A DNA stretch of 38,586 bases from Alcaligenaceae bacterium. GTDB taxonomy: Bacteria > Pseudomonadota > Gammaproteobacteria > Burkholderiales > Burkholderiaceae_B. Under the pieces are notes generated by a model that saw only the letters and a program-made list of their open reading frames with translations, did no database searches and was not told where the DNA came from. A program made the position numbers and the translations under genes. The stretch is from contig JAJUGB010000008.1 of assembly GCA_029268595.1 (NCBI GenBank), forward strand, positions 1 through 38,586, read 5' to 3'. Below, one piece after another: positions 17,859 to 26,205 of the stretch. Position 1 is the stretch's first letter. Each line of letters starts with the position of its first letter.

Positions 17859-18938
17859 TCAACCAGCGGCGGCCAGTGGCTGGGCCTGGGCGGGCGTCTG
17901 CTGCTTTTGCGCTTGTTGCCGCTCGGCCTCCATGAGGCGCGCGAGTACTCGGCGCACTTTCACGGAGGCGATGTCGTTGGACATCAGGACCGGATTCAGA
18001 TCGAAGAACTCCTGTCCTTCCATTTCTTCTTCGTCCGCGCGAATAATGGGGCCATCTTCCAGCTCGAAGGCATCGCGCATGGCTTTGAGCTTCATTTGAT
18101 TGAAGTCTTCGTCGTCAACCATGTGATTGCGACGGGTGGCAAAGAAATAATGAGTGGTGGTCTCTGTTTCCGGCGTGGTGGTATGCAGGTCGTAAGCACC
18201 CACGCCTTCTTCGAAAGGGGTGTCTCCTTGGGCGCCGCCAACGGACAGCTGGATATTGGCCGGAGGCATCCATTCGACAGTGAAAAAATGCCGCGCCTCT
18301 TCGGTGGGTTTGGGCAAGAAGTGCGAAAGAACAAAAATGGGTGGTGTCTGCTTCCAATCCCAACGCGCAAACACTGAACGCTCCGTTTCCTTGACCTCTG
18401 GCACGATGGGCGATAACTGGCCCCGAGTGGAAATGGCCTCGCCGTGCACGTGATCGATGTGACTCAGATCCATGACATTGTCGATAATGAGCTGGTAATT
18501 GGCCTTCATGTGCATGTGCGTGTAGCCAATGCCGCTGGGCGGGCCGTCGTCGAGCGGGCTGTAATCGGGCAGCAGGTCGAGGTCTGCAGCTTGTTCACCC
18601 ATCCAGATCCAGAGAAAGCCGTACTTTTCCACCAAGGGGTAGGTTTCTACCTGAGCCGCCTTTGGGATGTGGCCATTTCCGTGGGGATTATGAGTACATT
18701 TGCCCGTACAGTCGAAGCGCAATGCATGGTAGTGGCAAATTACATCGTCGCCATCGCGCTTACCCATGCTTAGCGGAGCAAATCGGTGGGGGCAACGGTC
18801 GCGCATGGCAACGGCCTCGCCATTTTGTTTGCGGTAGATAAGGACTGATGTGTTAAGAATTTTGCGGTGGAATAACTCCACCGGCCCCACTTCACTGGCC
18901 AACGCGGCCACATACCATGCGTTCCTCAAGAAAGCCAT
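17859..18938 (-). CDS. VanA-like Rieske non-heme iron oxygenase (O-demethylase/ring-hydroxylase alpha subunit)
   Basis: A 359-aa oxygenase of the vanillate O-demethylase type. The Rieske [2Fe-2S] ligands are Cys49/His51 (CPH) and Cys68/His71 (CHYH). The mononuclear iron histidines are probably 160 and 165 in DNVMDLSHIDHVH. The domain order is Rieske at 5-110, then a VanA-type catalytic domain. ATG at 18938 is chosen for the GGAGGAG six nt upstream. The last 20 residues are low-complexity Gln/Ala/Pro. No reductase (VanB) gene is present in the window, so electrons must come from elsewhere. A palindromic operator lies 83 bp upstream. Related enzymes demethylate vanillate, dicamba or methyl-sulfonates, and the substrate here is unknown. 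Confidence 0.87.
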   Translation of the reverse strand: MAFLRNAWYVAALASEVGPVELFHRKILNTSVLIYRKQNGEAVAMRDRCPHRFAPLSMGKRDGDDVICHYHALRFDCTGKCTHNPHGNGHIPKAAQVETYPLVEKYGFLWIWMGEQAADLDLLPDYSPLDDGPPSGIGYTHMHMKANYQLIIDNVMDLSHIDHVHGEAISTRGQLSPIVPEVKETERSVFARWDWKQTPPIFVLSHFLPKPTEEARHFFTVEWMPPANIQLSVGGAQGDTPFEEGVGAYDLHTTTPETETTTHYFFATRRNHMVDDEDFNQMKLKAMRDAFELEDGPIIRADEEEMEGQEFFDLNPVLMSNDIASVKVRRVLARLMEAERQQAQKQQTPAQAQPLAAAG

Positions 18939-19419
18939 CTTGTACTCCTCCAAGTTGATGGAAAGATCCATGCAGATCCTTACCTGGTCGAGCGATTCTT
19001 CGTCGCCTGCGTTTGGAAAAGTTTATGCATAAAACTAAGGAATATGTACCAGGGTTAACACCATGCTTTTTAATTAACTCTGGCCGGACACTTTCGACGG
19101 CCGCCATCCGCCACCGCAGGTAGCCACAAATCACGACTTCAGTAAGCCACGGGCCGTTCTGGCGCCGGAAGCGTAGTAGCGGCCCGACGCATTGCGCCGT
19201 GCACGAGAGACAGCGATTGCCGGATTTTCAACCCTGCCGTGCACGGTCAAATCTTCGGTTGAAGGAGGACTGGCAGAAACGCCCGAGCCAGCCGGGCTTG
19301 GCCACTGGTGCTTCCGTGCGAGCCCCGGCCGCGCAGGACTGCGTGCAGAAGCAGGTCGGACCCAGGGCGCTTATACCTCGTCGCAGGCGCGACCTGCAAA
19401 GACGGCCCTTTTGCGCTGC
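18939..19419. other. 481-bp gene-free stretch upstream of the Rieske gene
   Basis: The right part (19050-19419), downstream of the gntR stop, holds only short open frames without recognisable motifs. The left part holds the leader and operator of the Rieske gene. An AT-rich patch at 19020-19080 contrasts with the GC-rich remainder and probably contains the promoter. I see no RNA gene. Confidence 0.6.
19021..19035. promoter_or_regulatory. Operator-like palindrome in front of the Rieske gene
   Basis: GTTTATGCATAAAAC contains the perfect 12-bp palindrome TTTATGCATAAA. Read on the minus strand it is GTTTTATGCATAAAC, which differs by one base from the site at 20302-20316. It lies 83 bp upstream of the Rieske start. 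A weak promoter TTAACC-N18-TTTTAT could overlap it. It is a likely target of the adjacent GntR/FCD regulator. Confidence 0.6.
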
Positions 19420-20124
19420 CTACGCGGTCTTCTTATCGGCATTCGCTCGCATCACGTTGACACTTTCCGTGACGCTGCGCTCTGTACCCATGATGTGCTT
19501 GCGCAACAGGGCAACGGCCGTTCGCTTGTCTCGCGATAACACCGCATCTGTCAGCAATTTATGCTCTTCATTTTTGTGGCGGGTGACCTTTCGGTAGCGT
19601 GCCGAATATCGCCGAAAACGCTCGGAGTTGACGGAAACCTGCACAATGAGAATGAGCATCAGAGGGGAATTGCACGCCGAGTAGATAGCTAGATGAAAGG
19701 CGCGATGGCGGGCGGACCAGGTTTCGTCCAAAGCGACCGGACCCTCTTCAAGCCGCTGCTCGGCCAGGCGCAGGCTGTGCGCCGCCGCGACGATGCGTTC
19801 CTCCCATTGGTCGTCGCCCTTATCGATGGCTTGCCGTAGCGCCTCGGTTTCGATAAGCAAACGCACCTGGGTCAGGTCGGCTATGCCTTCGATGGTAATG
19901 GGAGCGACACGAAAGCCCCGATTTTCGATGGAACGCACGAAACCCTGTTCCGCGAGGCGAGCCAACGCTTCACGCACGGGACTGCTGCTAAAGCCGTAAC
20001 GAGTGCTGATCTCCTCGACGCGTAGACGTTCATCGGGGGCGAACTCGCACTGCACGATGGCTTTACGCAAAGCCCGATAGGCCTGCTCGGTAAGGGGGAA
20101 ATTGGTGGGATTCGCAGGTGCCAT
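19420..20124 (-). CDS. GntR-family transcriptional regulator, FCD type
   Basis: A 234-aa regulator with an N-terminal winged helix (about residues 10-75: AYRALRKAI, SSSPVREALARLAEQGFV) and a C-terminal all-helical FCD ligand domain (about 85-215, with RLLIETEALR, HRAFHLAIY and EHKLLTDAV). FCD regulators usually repress catabolic genes and are released by an organic-acid ligand. It lies between the Rieske gene and the divergently transcribed hydrolase/dehydrogenase operon. Near-identical palindromes flank it on both sides. It is therefore the probable local regulator of the aromatic cluster. Confidence 0.9.
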   Translation of the reverse strand: MAPANPTNFPLTEQAYRALRKAIVQCEFAPDERLRVEEISTRYGFSSSPVREALARLAEQGFVRSIENRGFRVAPITIEGIADLTQVRLLIETEALRQAIDKGDDQWEERIVAAAHSLRLAEQRLEEGPVALDETWSARHRAFHLAIYSACNSPLMLILIVQVSVNSERFRRYSARYRKVTRHKNEEHKLLTDAVLSRDKRTAVALLRKHIMGTERSVTESVNVMRANADKKTA

Positions 20125-20301
20125 AGAAAAAGTCCGGTCAGGCTCGTAGCTATCAAGTCCATCGCAAAAGCCGAAAAGACGTTGACTACGCCGTCGGACG
20201 AGGACGAGTTCAGATTCGTAACTATTTTATTAGAACCCGGCGCTCAAGTCTGCAGCAGCAGCGTTTTCCTGCTCAGTACAAACCCTTGTGCCCTAAACCT
20301 A

Positions 20302-20316
20302 GTTTTGTGCATAAAC
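20302..20316. promoter_or_regulatory. Operator-like palindrome overlapping the promoter of the hydrolase operon
   Basis: GTTTTGTGCATAAAC matches the minus-strand reading of the site at 19021-19035 in 14 of 15 positions. A promoter TTGTGC (20286-20291), 18-bp spacer and CATAAA (20310-20315) would place the operator over the -10 box, which fits repression. It lies 66 bp upstream of the GTG start of the first gene. Confidence 0.6.
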
Positions 20317-20382
20317 TTACTCAAAAAATAGTTTTAGCCCGCCCCGCGGCGGTGTCTCAATCCATAAGTAAAGAGGTTCATA

Positions 20383-21243
20383 GTGAAACTGTTGTCTTTC
20401 CTGCGTGATGGTAACGAAACTTGGGGTGCGGTAGTCGGGGACGGTGTGGTCGATCTGGGCAAGTACACGTCCTATGCCAGTCTGGCAGACTTTATCGCCA
20501 GCGATGACTATGCTCGCCGCGAGGAAATCGTCGCCGGCAAGCAAGCCGACCTGCCGCTTGAAGGCTTGCATTTCCTGCCGGTAATACCGCGCGCAGAGAA
20601 AATCATTTGCGCGGTGCGCAACTACATGGACCACCACCAGGAAGCAGTCGCTGCCGGCCTCAATCGTGAATTGTCCGATTTTCCGCCTATTTTTCTTCGT
20701 GTGTGGCGTTCTCAAATCGGCCATAACCAGCCGATTTTGCGGCCGCGCGTTTCCGAGACTTTGGACTGGGAAGGCGAAATTGCCGTAATCATAGGCAAAC
20801 CGGGTCGAGACATTCCCGAAGAGCAGGCCTTCGACCATGTCGCCGGCTATTCCATCTACAACGACGCTAGCGTACGCGAGTGGCAGTTCCATGCCAAGCA
20901 AATCGCTTCGGGTAAAAACTTCGAAGCAACAGGCGCCTTCGGTCCCTGGATGGTCACTGCAGATGAGATTGATCCCAAGCGTGAACTAAAGCTCGAGACC
21001 CGTCTTAACGGCCAGGTAATGCAGTCAAGCCACAGCGGCATGATGATTTTCCCCATTGCCAAGCTGATCAACTATGCGTCGACCATCTTCACCCTGGTTC
21101 CGGGCGACGTGATTGTGACGGGCACACCTGGAGGAGTCGGCTTCAGCCGTAAGCCCTCGCACTACATGAAACCAGGCGACGTCTGCGAAATAGAGGTGGA
21201 AGCGTTGGGCGTTCTACGCAATCCCATCGAAGACCAGAAATAA
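20383..21243 (+). CDS. Fumarylacetoacetate hydrolase-family protein
   Basis: A 286-aa FAH-fold enzyme that would hydrolyse an acylpyruvate or hydrate/decarboxylate a ring-cleavage product. The N-terminal small domain is followed by the metal-binding core: DWEGEIAVIIGK supplies acidic ligands and YSIYNDASVREWQ another. GSGKNF-like ASGKNFEATGAFGPW and TGTPGGVGF complete the signature. GTG at 20383 is the start, with AAGAGG about 7 nt upstream. It is the first gene of a three-gene operon and follows the GntR-type operator. Its presence implies that the pathway passes through an open-chain acylpyruvate. Confidence 0.87.
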   Translation: MKLLSFLRDGNETWGAVVGDGVVDLGKYTSYASLADFIASDDYARREEIVAGKQADLPLEGLHFLPVIPRAEKIICAVRNYMDHHQEAVAAGLNRELSDFPPIFLRVWRSQIGHNQPILRPRVSETLDWEGEIAVIIGKPGRDIPEEQAFDHVAGYSIYNDASVREWQFHAKQIASGKNFEATGAFGPWMVTADEIDPKRELKLETRLNGQVMQSSHSGMMIFPIAKLINYASTIFTLVPGDVIVTGTPGGVGFSRKPSHYMKPGDVCEIEVEALGVLRNPIEDQK

Positions 21244-21260
21244 CGGCAAAAGGATCGGCC

Positions 21261-21803
21261 ATGACTTCAAGTTTTGCGCCCGAGCTTTCCCACTTCGGGA
21301 TTTCGGTCACCGATATTGATCTGATGAAGAGCTTCTACACGAAAGTCTTCAATTTGAAGGTCAACGACGAGGGGCCAGGCGTCACGTTCAATTTTCGCCT
21401 GGTCTTCCTCAGTGGCCGACCGGATATGCATCACCAATTGGTGCTAGCCGAGAACCGTCCGGCCGATTGCACGTTCAGCACCGTCATGCAGCTCTCGTTC
21501 AAGGTCAAGACCCTGGACGAGCTGCGGCAGGTGCGCAAAGCCGCCCTGGACAACGGCGCCACCGCCATGCGCGGTCTGAATCATCTTAATGCCCTGTCCA
21601 TCTATTTTAAGGACCCCGAGGGCAACACGGTTGAGGTCTACCTGGACACCCCTTGGTACGCACCGCAACCACACGGCGAGCCCCTGGACCTCGACCTTCC
21701 CGACGAGGAAATCTGGGCACAGACAGAAAAAGCCGCTCGAGCGGATCCCGGTTTCATGCTTGAAACAGACAGGCAGGCCCTATTCAATAAGGAGACAAAA
21801 TAA
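21261..21803 (+). CDS. VOC-family protein, candidate single-module ring-cleavage dioxygenase
   Basis: A 180-aa vicinal-oxygen-chelate protein. The likely metal ligands are visible: His in LSHFGISV near residue 11, His in DMHHQLVL near 55, and Glu in GNTVEVYLD near 121. This is the H-H-E triad of type I extradiol dioxygenases and glyoxalase-like enzymes. The length suits a one-domain dimeric form plus a 40-residue tail. It lies between the FAH gene and the dehydrogenase, overlapping the latter by TAATG. Extradiol cleavage of a dihydroxylated ring is a reasonable guess, and an isomerase or epimerase is possible. Confidence 0.78.
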   Translation: MTSSFAPELSHFGISVTDIDLMKSFYTKVFNLKVNDEGPGVTFNFRLVFLSGRPDMHHQLVLAENRPADCTFSTVMQLSFKVKTLDELRQVRKAALDNGATAMRGLNHLNALSIYFKDPEGNTVEVYLDTPWYAPQPHGEPLDLDLPDEEIWAQTEKAARADPGFMLETDRQALFNKETK

Positions 21804-22993
21804 TGACTTCCGCAACTCTCACCGCACGCGCCCCGGCCAACGGTGGCCCCGCCGCCCACAAGCTGACTGACTCATTCGCTCTGCCGGATTCCATACGCGT
21901 GGCGCGGATGCACGACGTGGGCAGCCCCATGCAGCTCGAACATATTCCCATGCCCGAACTGCGCTCTAACGATGTGCTGGTGCGTGTGCACTCGTGCGGC
22001 ATTGTGCCCAACTTGGGTAATGTGCTGAAGCACTGGACGAGCTGGTTCCCCGAGCGCCCCCTGCCACCACTTCCGGCAGTATTCGGCCTTGATCCAGCTG
22101 GCGAAGTGGTGGCGGTGGGCTCCCAGGTGCACGCTTGGCAGCCAGGAGACAGGGTCTATGTCAATCCGGCGCGCCATTGCGGGGGTTGCCGAGCCTGCCG
22201 CGACGGGATGCACAACCACTGCGAATACTTCACCTTCAACGGTTACTTCGGCTTTACCGAAAAGTCGCTGAAGATATTCGAAGACTACCCCCTGGGCGGT
22301 TTAGGCGAATATATGACGGCGCCGCAGTATTCCCTGGTCAAATTGCCCGACAACGTCAGCTACGACGAGGGTGCCCGCCTCGGCTACTTGGGTACCGCCT
22401 ATGCCGGCTTGCGTAAGGCAGAGGTACGCGCGGGCAAAACCATTATGATTAGCGGAGCTTCGGGCACGCTGGGTCTAGGCGCCGTCCTCTTGGCGCTGGC
22501 TATGGGCGCCACCCGCATCCTCGGCATCGCCCGCAATAAAGACCTGCTTGACCGCGTCAAAGCGCTTGCACCCGAGCGCATAGAGGTCCACTCCACTCAC
22601 GACAGTGAAAGCGTCGAGGACTGGGTCAAACGAGTCACCAACAACGAAGGCGTCGACCTCTATGTCGATTGCATCGGCCCCGGCGGCGGTCACGATCTGT
22701 TCCTTTCCGGCATGCGCTTGCTCAAGCGCGGCGGCAAAGCGGTAGATATCGGCGCCATCGCGGGTGAAGTCCCCATCGACCTGCACACTGCCATGGACAT
22801 GCAGAACGTCATCATCGGGTCGTGCTGGTTCACCGCTGCCGAAGGCCAGGACATGGCCGACATGGCCGGCGCCGGCACGCTCAACATGGCAGCCTTTGAG
22901 CACGTCAGCTACCCCCTCGACAAAATCAACGAAGCCATATCAGGCATTGAAAACCGCAACGGGGGCTTTAGCAATTTTGTGATTCATCCCTAA
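21803..22993 (+). CDS. Zinc-type medium-chain alcohol dehydrogenase with altered catalytic zinc site
   Basis: A 396-aa MDR-superfamily dehydrogenase. The structural zinc cysteines 126, 129, 132 and 140 (C-x2-C-x2-C-x7-C) are intact, and the Rossmann motif SGASGTLGLGAV is near 216-227. The catalytic zinc region is atypical: Cys65 is present, but the usual GHE motif reads FGLDPAGEV (94-102), with Leu in place of His. The N-terminus is about 30 residues longer than usual. ATG at 21803 overlaps the upstream stop as TAATG. It probably oxidises or reduces an alcohol or quinone-type intermediate of the pathway. A strong terminator follows it. Confidence 0.83.
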   Translation: MTSATLTARAPANGGPAAHKLTDSFALPDSIRVARMHDVGSPMQLEHIPMPELRSNDVLVRVHSCGIVPNLGNVLKHWTSWFPERPLPPLPAVFGLDPAGEVVAVGSQVHAWQPGDRVYVNPARHCGGCRACRDGMHNHCEYFTFNGYFGFTEKSLKIFEDYPLGGLGEYMTAPQYSLVKLPDNVSYDEGARLGYLGTAYAGLRKAEVRAGKTIMISGASGTLGLGAVLLALAMGATRILGIARNKDLLDRVKALAPERIEVHSTHDSESVEDWVKRVTNNEGVDLYVDCIGPGGGHDLFLSGMRLLKRGGKAVDIGAIAGEVPIDLHTAMDMQNVIIGSCWFTAAEGQDMADMAGAGTLNMAAFEHVSYPLDKINEAISGIENRNGGFSNFVIHP

Positions 22994-23006
22994 GACCGAC
23001 GGGTGA

Positions 23007-23035
23007 AAAGAAGCCGGGCACCGCCCGGCTTCTTT
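23007..23035 (+). terminator. Rho-independent terminator after the dehydrogenase gene
   Basis: A perfect 13-bp stem AAAGAAGCCGGGC/GCCCGGCTTCTTT with an ACC loop ends in a short T run. It lies 14 bp after the dehydrogenase stop. It separates the three-gene hydrolase operon from the ABC transporter operon, which therefore needs its own promoter or read-through. Confidence 0.85.
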
Positions 23036-23106
23036 ACCCCGGGGCCAACGCCATTGCAGCAGTAGAAGTATCCCAATAAGTAGCCGTAAAACGGAGGAGA
23101 CAAATC

Positions 23107-24324
23107 ATGGGAACTCGCTTCAGCAGGCGCGACTTTGTCAAAGCAGCAAGTGCTGCGGCGACGACGCTCGCATTTCCATCCATAGTCATAGCCAAGAGCG
23201 ACTCAGACCCCATCAAGATTGGATGGGCCATATCCAAGACCGGTCCATTTACCGCAGGGGCAAGTGCCACTCAAATCCCTAACTACAAACTCTGGGTGGA
23301 CGATGTCAACAAGGCGGGCGGCATCAACGTTGGCGGGAAAAGACGACTCATCGAAGTCGTCGAATATGATGATCGCAGTCAGCCGGAAGAGGCTGTAAGA
23401 GCCATTGAGCGGCTCATTAATCAAGACAAGGTTGACTTCGTTCTACCCCCATGGGGTACGGGTCAAAACATGGCCGTTGCACCCGTGTTGGCGCGGAACC
23501 ACTTTCCTCAAATTGCGCCAAGCTTTATTACCGAGCGCATGCCCGAGCTGGTCAAGCGCTGGGACAATATATTCGCCCTGCTCCATCCATCTCCACCATA
23601 TGGCAGCAGCATCGTTGAGGTACTCCAAAACATGCGCGAGGCGGGCGATATTGAAGGCAAGATAGCCATAGTCAATGTGACCGACCAAGGAGGCATTGAA
23701 TTAGCAAAAGCGGCGCGCAAGGCTCTGACTGAAGCCAAATTTGATATTGTCTACGACGCCGGCTATCCCATAGGGACGCAAGACTTAAGTCCCATCGTTG
23801 CAGCGGCCCAGCAAAGCCAGACGGACGCTTTCTTGGCATTCAGTTATCCGCCGGACACACTGGCCCTGACTGACGCGGCCATAGTGCGCAAGTTCAACCC
23901 GAAGGTCTTTTATCTCGGGGTCGGCACTGCCCTGCCCATCTATAAAAAGAAGTTTGGCGATGCCACGGAAGGAGTGATGGGACCGGGCGGCTGGAATCCA
24001 GACTCACCCGCTATCCAGAGCTATATTGAACGCCACCAAGCCATCAACGGCAGCTTGCCCGACCACTGGGTAAGTTATCTTTGCTATTCGGGGCTCCAGG
24101 CCTTGCAACAGTCCATCGAAAAGGTCGGCAGTCTGGACCGGCAAAAAATCATACAGGCCTTGTCTACGGAGACGTTCGAAACCATTTCCGGGCCGCTGCG
24201 CTTCGAAAACAATATTGCGAAGGACACTTGGTTGGTCGGGCAGTGGCAAGGGAATACCTTCCGCGCCATCGCACCCAACCGCCCAGGAGTGGCCTCCATC
24301 ATCAGCAAGCCCGACTGGGCATAA
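23107..24324 (+). CDS. ABC transporter substrate-binding protein, LivK/Peripla_BP_6 type, Tat-exported
   Basis: A 405-aa periplasmic binding protein. The twin-arginine leader FSRRDFVKAASAAATTLAFP predicts Tat export. Mature features include IGWAISKTGPF, a segment common to LivK-like proteins that bind amino acids or aromatic acids. ATG at 23107 is preceded by GGAGGA. It is the first gene of a complete five-gene uptake operon (23107-27626). The ligand is probably the aromatic or amide growth substrate of the surrounding cluster, which is inference from context. Confidence 0.88.
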   Translation: MGTRFSRRDFVKAASAAATTLAFPSIVIAKSDSDPIKIGWAISKTGPFTAGASATQIPNYKLWVDDVNKAGGINVGGKRRLIEVVEYDDRSQPEEAVRAIERLINQDKVDFVLPPWGTGQNMAVAPVLARNHFPQIAPSFITERMPELVKRWDNIFALLHPSPPYGSSIVEVLQNMREAGDIEGKIAIVNVTDQGGIELAKAARKALTEAKFDIVYDAGYPIGTQDLSPIVAAAQQSQTDAFLAFSYPPDTLALTDAAIVRKFNPKVFYLGVGTALPIYKKKFGDATEGVMGPGGWNPDSPAIQSYIERHQAINGSLPDHWVSYLCYSGLQALQQSIEKVGSLDRQKIIQALSTETFETISGPLRFENNIAKDTWLVGQWQGNTFRAIAPNRPGVASIISKPDWA

Positions 24325-24337
24325 TACCGGAGGCCCT

Positions 24338-25213
24338 ATGCCTATAGTGGATGCCCTGCTGTTCGGACTAACCCTGGGCGGGGCCTACGCCTTAGTGGCG
24401 CTCGGCCTTAACTTGCAGTACGGCGTTGCCCGTATTCTTAACCTGGCCTACGGTGAAATGCTGATTGTGGCTGCGCTGGCTGCCATGGCTCTGTTCACGA
24501 CCTGGCAGCTCTCGCCTCTAGTTTCGGCGGTTCTAATTTCCTTCGTGGTCGCATTATTGGGTGCATTACTGTATCGGTTCGCGCTCCTGCCGCTCGTAAG
24601 ACGCAGTCGTAGTCAGGACGAGTTGGAAGCCGACACCATCCTGGCCACATTTGGGCTGCTCTTCTTCTTGCAAGGCGTGATGCTGGCCGTCTTTGGCGGC
24701 AATTATCTAAGCTATTCCTTCCTTGCTGTACCCGTCGAGATTGCCGGAACTACCATCGCTGCAAATCGCTTGTTGGGGTTGGTTGTGGCCTGCGTAGCCA
24801 GCGCCGGCCTCTACATCCTCCTTACGCGCACGCGGATCGGCACGGCCCTACGAGCCGTAGCAGTGAATCCTGGTGCAGCACCATTGGTGGGCATCAACGT
24901 GGTCAAAGTGGCCATGCTCGGCTTCGCTCTCGGGGCTGGCATGGTGGCTTTGGCGGGGGTGCTTCTTAGTATGTTCTCTACATTCAACGCCACGATGGGA
25001 GTGGTGTTCACCATGAAAGCCCTCATAGTGGTGATTATGGGTGGTATAGGCAACTTTGCTGGTTGCCTCGTTGCAGCTCTCATCCTTGGCCTTGTTGAAA
25101 GCTTCGTTTCTTTGTATGGCGACCCTAGTCTCACCTTGGCAGCGAACTACGGTATTTTCCTGTTGATTCTTATCTTCCGGCCCGCTGGTTTGTTTGGGAG
25201 GGCGACTGCGTGA
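24338..25213 (+). CDS. Branched-chain-amino-acid-type ABC transporter permease, LivH-like
   Basis: A 291-aa inner-membrane permease with about eight hydrophobic segments. The LivH signatures GLTLGGAYALVALGLNLQYG near the N-terminus and VVIMGGIGNFAGCLVAALILG near 230-250 are present. ATG at 24338 has CCGGAGG directly upstream and lies 13 nt after the binding-protein gene. It overlaps the LivM-like gene by GTGA. Together the two permeases form the membrane channel. Confidence 0.88.
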   Translation: MPIVDALLFGLTLGGAYALVALGLNLQYGVARILNLAYGEMLIVAALAAMALFTTWQLSPLVSAVLISFVVALLGALLYRFALLPLVRRSRSQDELEADTILATFGLLFFLQGVMLAVFGGNYLSYSFLAVPVEIAGTTIAANRLLGLVVACVASAGLYILLTRTRIGTALRAVAVNPGAAPLVGINVVKVAMLGFALGAGMVALAGVLLSMFSTFNATMGVVFTMKALIVVIMGGIGNFAGCLVAALILGLVESFVSLYGDPSLTLAANYGIFLLILIFRPAGLFGRATA

Positions 25214-26205
25214 ATCACACTCAATCCGCCCCGACGATAGTGAATCGGCCCGGGGTCAAGTCAGATGCGCTCAAGGGCATCGCATTCACGGCGATCATTG
25301 CCTTGCTGGCCTTGGTGCCCGCCTGGGGCAACGACTACATAACCTCGCTATTCATCGGCTTGCTGATGTATGCGAATCTGGCCACAGCATGGGGGGTGTT
25401 CTGCGGCACGACCCGGCGCATTTCCTTAGCAACCGCCGCATTTGTGGGAGTCGGCTGTTACACCGTTGCCCTGTTAGGTGAAGCAATGCCTTGGCCAGTA
25501 GTTTTACTGGCGGCCGCCGGAGCCGGCGGGATTTTGGCACTGGTAATCGGGCTGTGCACATTGCGGCTTTCAGGAATGTATTTCGTCATATTTACTTTCG
25601 GCGTAGCCGAGATGATCCGCCAACTCGTGACGTGGTACGAGTCGAGTGTCCAGGGATCGGTGGGGCGCTACATTTTCCTTGATGTCACTTCCGACGGCAT
25701 CTATTGGCAATTGCTAGTGCTCTTCGTATTGGTGTGGCTGTCCGGAGCGTGGCTTTCTCGCTCAAGACTGGGCTTTGCATTGAGGCTCATAGGCTCCGAC
25801 CATGTCGCTGCCGGCAGCTGCGGCATCGACACAGTACGAGTGCGACTGGCGGTTTTTGTCGGCACCTCGATGGTGATGTCCCTGGTAGGTGCCATCGTGG
25901 CGCCTCGTTGGGCCTATATCGAGCCATCCATTGCGTTCAACTCACTTATCTCGTTTCAGGTCCTGGTCATGGCCTTACTGGGCGGAATAGCCATGTACTT
26001 CGGCCCTGTCATAGGAGTCGTCCCGCTCATCTTCGCTTTCGAGCTACTGACCAAATATTTTCCTGACCACTTCAGCATGGTGCTAGGCGCAATCTTCCTG
26101 CTCATTGTCTATCTGTTGCCCGGCGGAATACTGGGCCTTTGGAAGCGCACCAATATGTCGCACCTGATGCGCCTTGCCAGACGCCTGGAGCACTCTCATG
26201 ACTGA
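25210..26205 (+). CDS. Branched-chain-amino-acid-type ABC transporter permease, LivM-like
   Basis: A 331-aa inner-membrane permease with about nine membrane segments. LivM features include the segment LISFQVLVMALLGGIAMYFGPVIG-like near 255-280 and GMYFVIFTFGVAEMIR near 122-137. GTG at 25210 overlaps the stop of the LivH-like gene by 4 nt, and the end overlaps the ATPase gene by 8 nt, indicating tight translational coupling. Confidence 0.87.
   Translation: MNHTQSAPTIVNRPGVKSDALKGIAFTAIIALLALVPAWGNDYITSLFIGLLMYANLATAWGVFCGTTRRISLATAAFVGVGCYTVALLGEAMPWPVVLLAAAGAGGILALVIGLCTLRLSGMYFVIFTFGVAEMIRQLVTWYESSVQGSVGRYIFLDVTSDGIYWQLLVLFVLVWLSGAWLSRSRLGFALRLIGSDHVAAGSCGIDTVRVRLAVFVGTSMVMSLVGAIVAPRWAYIEPSIAFNSLISFQVLVMALLGGIAMYFGPVIGVVPLIFAFELLTKYFPDHFSMVLGAIFLLIVYLLPGGILGLWKRTNMSHLMRLARRLEHSHD

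Noticed and set aside
17859-20124. VanB-type reductase partner of the Rieske oxygenase
   Set aside because: No ferredoxin-reductase gene lies in the cluster. The only such protein in the window is the PyrK-like subunit at 9535-10383, which is coupled to pyrD and has PyrK-type cysteine spacing.
20317-20901. 194-aa minus-strand open frame over the hydrolase gene
   Set aside because: It is the complement of the FAH-family gene, whose catalytic motifs are clear; the antisense frame has none and would cover the hydrolase operon promoter.
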